DNA of 9,279 nt from Bacteroidales bacterium. GTDB taxonomy: Bacteria > Bacteroidota > Bacteroidia > Bacteroidales > B18-G4. Positions 6,784-9,279 of the stretch are shown in pieces (position 1 is the stretch's first letter; each line of letters begins with the position of its first letter). Location of the stretch: NCBI GenBank assembly GCA_030618905.1, contig JAUXCL010000084.1, positions 1 through 9,279 of the forward strand, written 5' to 3'. Made by a program: the position numbers and the translations under genes. Below the pieces are notes generated by a model. That model had not been told where the DNA came from. It made no database searches and saw only the letters and a list, made by a program, of their open reading frames with translations.

Positions 6784-7723
6784 AGACCATACCATTGCTA
6801 TAGTCATTCCGTGCTATAATGAGGAAACCCAGATCGAAAATGTTATTCGCACAATGCCTGATTTTGTAGATGAGATGATTGTGGTTGATGACCTGAGTAA
6901 GGATCAGACGGTATCTGTAGTTAAGGGCCTTCAGGCAAAATTCAATAAAATAACTTTAATCGAGCATGCAGTGAACCAGGGCGTTGGTGGTGCCATCGCC
7001 TCAGGATATATCCGGGCAAAAGAACATGATAGTGACATTGCGGTTGTAATGGCCGGCGATGGACAAATGGATCCAAAGCATTTACCCAGCCTGTTGGATC
7101 CCGTCATAGATGAAGGTATTGCTTATACAAAAACCAATAGATTATTTTCCGGAGAAGCCTATCAGAAAATTCCCAAAACCAGATACTGGGGCAATTCGAT
7201 ATTGTCATTGTTGACCAAAATTGCTTCGGGATATTGGCATATTGCAGATTCACAGTCCGGATATACTGCAATCAATAAAGAAGCATTACATACGATTGAT
7301 TGGGATAAGATGTATAAAAGGTATGGTCAGCCCAATGATTTATTGGTCAGGTTAAATATTTACAACTTTAAAGTAAGGGATATCACAACTGAACCTGTTT
7401 ATAATGTTGGTGAACAGTCAAAAATGAAGATCCCAAAAGTAATCTTTACCATATCCATTTTATTGTTAAGACTTTTCTTTTACCGCCTCAAGGAAAAATA
7501 TGTGATCAGGGACTTTCATCCTTTGGTATTCTTTTACATGTCAGGATTTGTGTTACTTGCAGCGAGTATTCCTTTGCTTGCCAGATTTATTTATTTCTGG
7601 ATTGCTTTCAATCATATTCCCAAAGTTAATTTCTTAGCCTGGATGTTTGCATTAATTATGGGGATTCAGTTTATTCTGTTTGCAATGTGGTTTGACATGG
7701 AATCGAATAAGGACCTGAAATAG
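6776..7723 (+). CDS. Membrane-anchored family 2 glycosyltransferase (polyprenyl-phosphate sugar transferase type)
   Basis: This 315-residue protein has an N-terminal GT-A domain and a hydrophobic C-terminal region. The catalytic part shows IAIVIPCYNEETQIENVI, EMIVVDDLSKDQT, NQGVGGAIASGY and VVMAGDGQMDP, where D95 and D99 sit at the usual metal site. Other DPM-synthase relatives have DxDGQ, but the first Asp is replaced by Ala here, and the surrounding AGDGQMDP looks like a subfamily form and not damage. Residues about 245-305 contain two strong membrane segments, with an amphipathic stretch just before. By family, it should transfer a sugar from a nucleotide donor to polyprenyl phosphate on the cytoplasmic face; the sugar is unknown. 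It starts with an ATG inside the last codons of the preceding membrane protein (8-base overlap) and lies 4 bases before the UPF0104-like gene, so the three genes very probably form one transcriptional unit. Confidence 0.9.
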   Translation: MYKDHTIAIVIPCYNEETQIENVIRTMPDFVDEMIVVDDLSKDQTVSVVKGLQAKFNKITLIEHAVNQGVGGAIASGYIRAKEHDSDIAVVMAGDGQMDPKHLPSLLDPVIDEGIAYTKTNRLFSGEAYQKIPKTRYWGNSILSLLTKIASGYWHIADSQSGYTAINKEALHTIDWDKMYKRYGQPNDLLVRLNIYNFKVRDITTEPVYNVGEQSKMKIPKVIFTISILLLRLFFYRLKEKYVIRDFHPLVFFYMSGFVLLAASIPLLARFIYFWIAFNHIPKVNFLAWMFALIMGIQFILFAMWFDMESNKDLK

Positions 7724-7727
7724 CCGG

Positions 7728-8618
7728 ATGAAAAAATACTTCAATATATTATTATACCTGTCTTTCATTTTCCTCATTTTCTTTCTCTATAAGTTTGATT
7801 TCCTGAAGTTTAAGGAGGTGAGATTTAACTGGTTTGCATTGGTCCTTTCTATGCTGTTGCTGTGGGCCGGTGCTCTGCTTAGTTCTATTAGTTGGTGGAA
7901 TGCACTCCGGAAGCATCATATTTTTATCGATTGGAGAAATGCGGTAATATCGCATGGATCATCAATTTTTGCAAAGTACATACCAGGTAAGATCTGGGTC
8001 ATCCTGGGCAGGGCTTATTATATATCTACAGGAGGGTTCTCATTAAAGGTAACATCCCTTGCTTCCGTCCAGGAGCAGCTGATTTATGTATTTGTTGGCC
8101 TCCTGATCAGTGTGGTACCGATGATCTTTTTCGACGGATTGAATGAATATGTGATATGGGTCCTGATCATTCTTGTTGGATTCTCATTGTTCATATTCAC
8201 TGATTGGTTCCACAAATTAGTGGTGTTTTTGGTGAGGAAGATCTTCAAAAAGGACATTGATCTGCCTGTGTTAGGCCTCAGGGAGAATGCCAGTATCATG
8301 CTGTTTTGCCTTATTTACTGGATATTCTGGCTGTTTGCATTTTACTTCTTTGTCTTTTCTATTATAGGACAGCCCCCCCTGGCAGTAATGTTTGCTTTCC
8401 CTCTCAGTGTAACACTTGGTTTACTGGCGTTTATAGTGCCGGGTGGACTTGGTGTTCGGGAAGGGATTATGTCTGCATACCTTGTAATTATTGGGATACC
8501 AATAGAGACAGCAGTTACCATATCGGTGATCGCACGACTATGGTTTATTACAGGTGAAGTATTTATCTTTCTGACTGCTCTATTCTTCCGGAAAGTATCT
8601 AAAATAACAATTAAATAA
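7728..8618 (+). CDS. UPF0104 / LPG-synthase-TM family membrane protein, possible lipid-linked sugar flippase
   Basis: This 296-residue integral membrane protein has around seven or eight hydrophobic segments. It matches the LPG_synthase_TM/UPF0104 family (also the transmembrane part of MprF and the C-terminal part of archaeal AglD). Family signatures are FAKYIPGKIWVILGRAYY at about residues 81-98, PGGLGVREG at 238-246, and ARLWFITGE at about 269-277. The MprF catalytic aminoacyl-transfer domain is absent, so lysine transfer to lipids is not expected; the transmembrane part of MprF is thought to move lipids between leaflets. Its position 4 bases behind a polyprenyl-phosphate-type GT2 supports handling of a lipid-linked sugar, but transport has not been shown for stand-alone members. 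A run of seven C (8373-8379) encodes part of QPPL. It converges on the VTC gene with a 4-base spacer and no visible terminator hairpin. Confidence 0.88.
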   Translation: MKKYFNILLYLSFIFLIFFLYKFDFLKFKEVRFNWFALVLSMLLLWAGALLSSISWWNALRKHHIFIDWRNAVISHGSSIFAKYIPGKIWVILGRAYYISTGGFSLKVTSLASVQEQLIYVFVGLLISVVPMIFFDGLNEYVIWVLIILVGFSLFIFTDWFHKLVVFLVRKIFKKDIDLPVLGLRENASIMLFCLIYWIFWLFAFYFFVFSIIGQPPLAVMFAFPLSVTLGLLAFIVPGGLGVREGIMSAYLVIIGIPIETAVTISVIARLWFITGEVFIFLTALFFRKVSKITIK

Positions 8619-8622
8619 AATT

Positions 8623-9279
8623 TCAGGTAAGGAGTTCAATACCATTAACGTACTTGGAGCTTTTTGTCATTCTCAGGGGTAAATGCCGGCTGATATCTGC
8701 AGCAATTTTTTCTAACTCGACCTGGTACTTTATTTCCAGGATCACAGTATCGCGGTCGACATAGTATTGAATAAAATTATTGTTATAATCAGCTATTTTG
8801 TAATATGTCATAACTGCATCAAGTGTGATGCGGATCTGCTTATCTGCAGAAAGATAATATTTCCTTCGGTACTTATTCAATAAAACAGGATAATACCCAT
8901 ACAAAGTTTCAGTAACCCACCCAGGCATCTTTGATCTTTCAAATATACTGGTAAGAACGTTGTGTGTAAACTGATTATCCAGATTGAATGGCATAAGGGC
9001 ATAGGATAATTTTGTACCGGTCAGGCCTTTTTTTATTTTAAGTTCCATAACCGGGTTTTCAATCTTACCAAATGTTTCACCATACCACCTGATGCGAACT
9101 TTGGTTCTGTTGCTGTTACCAACTACATTGTCATTATATGCATCCATACTCCGGGTGTCCAGGTAAATATTATTGACCTGGCGTTCCTGATATATCTCGT
9201 TAAATGCGGCGGGATGGTACCTGAGGATAGATTCTACTTGCTTAATATTCAACCTTTCAATAACGAACTTTCGTTTATA
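8623..9279 (-). CDS. VTC-domain protein (polyphosphate polymerase-like, TTM fold), 5' end outside window
   Basis: The frame is open to the window edge, with 218 residues visible. An in-frame TTG at 9252 could be mistaken for the start, but YKRKFVIER before it is the conserved opening of the domain, so the true start lies outside, probably very close. Diagnostic VTC features are QVNNIYLDT, RTKVRIRWYGE with basic residues facing the tunnel, ENPVMELKIKKG, YYLSADKQIRITLD, DTVILEIKYQ near the C-terminus and TKSSKYVNGIELL at the end. The alternating acidic and basic beta strands are those of the triphosphate tunnel metalloenzyme fold. In yeast, Vtc4 makes polyphosphate from ATP; bacterial homologues are annotated as polyphosphate polymerase domain proteins and often sit beside DUF4956 and CotH-like genes, which would be upstream and out of view here. 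Catalytic activity is inferred only. The length fits a stand-alone domain of about 220 to 250 residues. Confidence 0.9.
   Translation of the reverse strand, partial: YKRKFVIERLNIKQVESILRYHPAAFNEIYQERQVNNIYLDTRSMDAYNDNVVGNSNRTKVRIRWYGETFGKIENPVMELKIKKGLTGTKLSYALMPFNLDNQFTHNVLTSIFERSKMPGWVTETLYGYYPVLLNKYRRKYYLSADKQIRITLDAVMTYYKIADYNNNFIQYYVDRDTVILEIKYQVELEKIAADISRHLPLRMTKSSKYVNGIELLT

Noticed and set aside
8306..8557. 83-residue frame overlapping the UPF0104-like gene
   Set aside because: It has odd composition, no domain, and overlaps well-conserved motifs in the main frame. It matters only as the frame entered if the C7 run slipped.
7728..8618. Reading this gene as MprF (lysylphosphatidylglycerol synthase)
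   Set aside because: Only the membrane part of the family is present; at 296 residues there is no aminoacyl-transfer domain.
9020..9036. GGCC followed by a T-run, resembling a terminator
   Set aside because: It lies inside the VTC coding region, and no stable stem precedes the T-run; the T-run encodes Lys codons on the opposite strand.
9250..9252. TTG at 9252 as the true start of the VTC gene
   Set aside because: Codons upstream stay open to the window edge and encode the conserved opening of the domain (KRKFVIER), so the gene is truncated by the window and does not start there.

Overview
The window looks like a chromosomal segment from a member of the Bacteroidota. The evidence is a MurF–alanine racemase fusion typical of that phylum, start codons mostly lacking strong Shine-Dalgarno sequences, matches to the Bacteroidota -7 promoter element TAnnTTTG, and a moderate to low GC content (roughly 40% by eye). 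No transposase, integrase, phage gene, CRISPR array, tRNA or rRNA was seen, and base composition and codon use look even throughout. It reads as core chromosome with a surface-glycan section, not as a mobile island.

Left part (1-4793), all on the + strand: the 3' end of a leucyl aminopeptidase (pepA), then pdxA (vitamin B6 synthesis), a MurF–Alr fusion (D-alanine production and its addition to the peptidoglycan precursor), and a soluble family 2 glycosyltransferase of the dolichyl-phosphate-mannose-synthase type. The last three are 11-14 bases apart and are probably co-transcribed. PdxA makes a precursor of pyridoxal phosphate, which is the cofactor of the Alr half of the next protein.

Middle (4797-5297), on the - strand: a small lipoprotein with a probable ricin-type beta-trefoil. 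Its 3' end meets the upstream glycosyltransferase with a 3-base spacer, and its 5' end faces a compact divergent promoter region (about 5298-5427).

Right part (5428-8618), on the + strand: a tightly packed three-gene unit made of a polytopic membrane protein of unknown function that may be a GT-C-type glycosyltransferase, a membrane-anchored GT2 glycosyltransferase, and a UPF0104/LPG-synthase-TM type membrane protein. The joins are an 8-base overlap and a 4-base gap. The combination resembles lipid-linked sugar systems in which a GT2 loads a sugar on a polyprenyl phosphate, a membrane protein handles the lipid-linked sugar, and a GT-C enzyme uses it on the outer face. This is the best candidate for an undescribed system here, but its substrate cannot be read from the sequence.

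Right edge (8623-9279), on the - strand: a VTC-domain (triphosphate tunnel metalloenzyme fold) protein whose 5' end lies outside the window. Its stop codon is 4 bases from that of the membrane protein.
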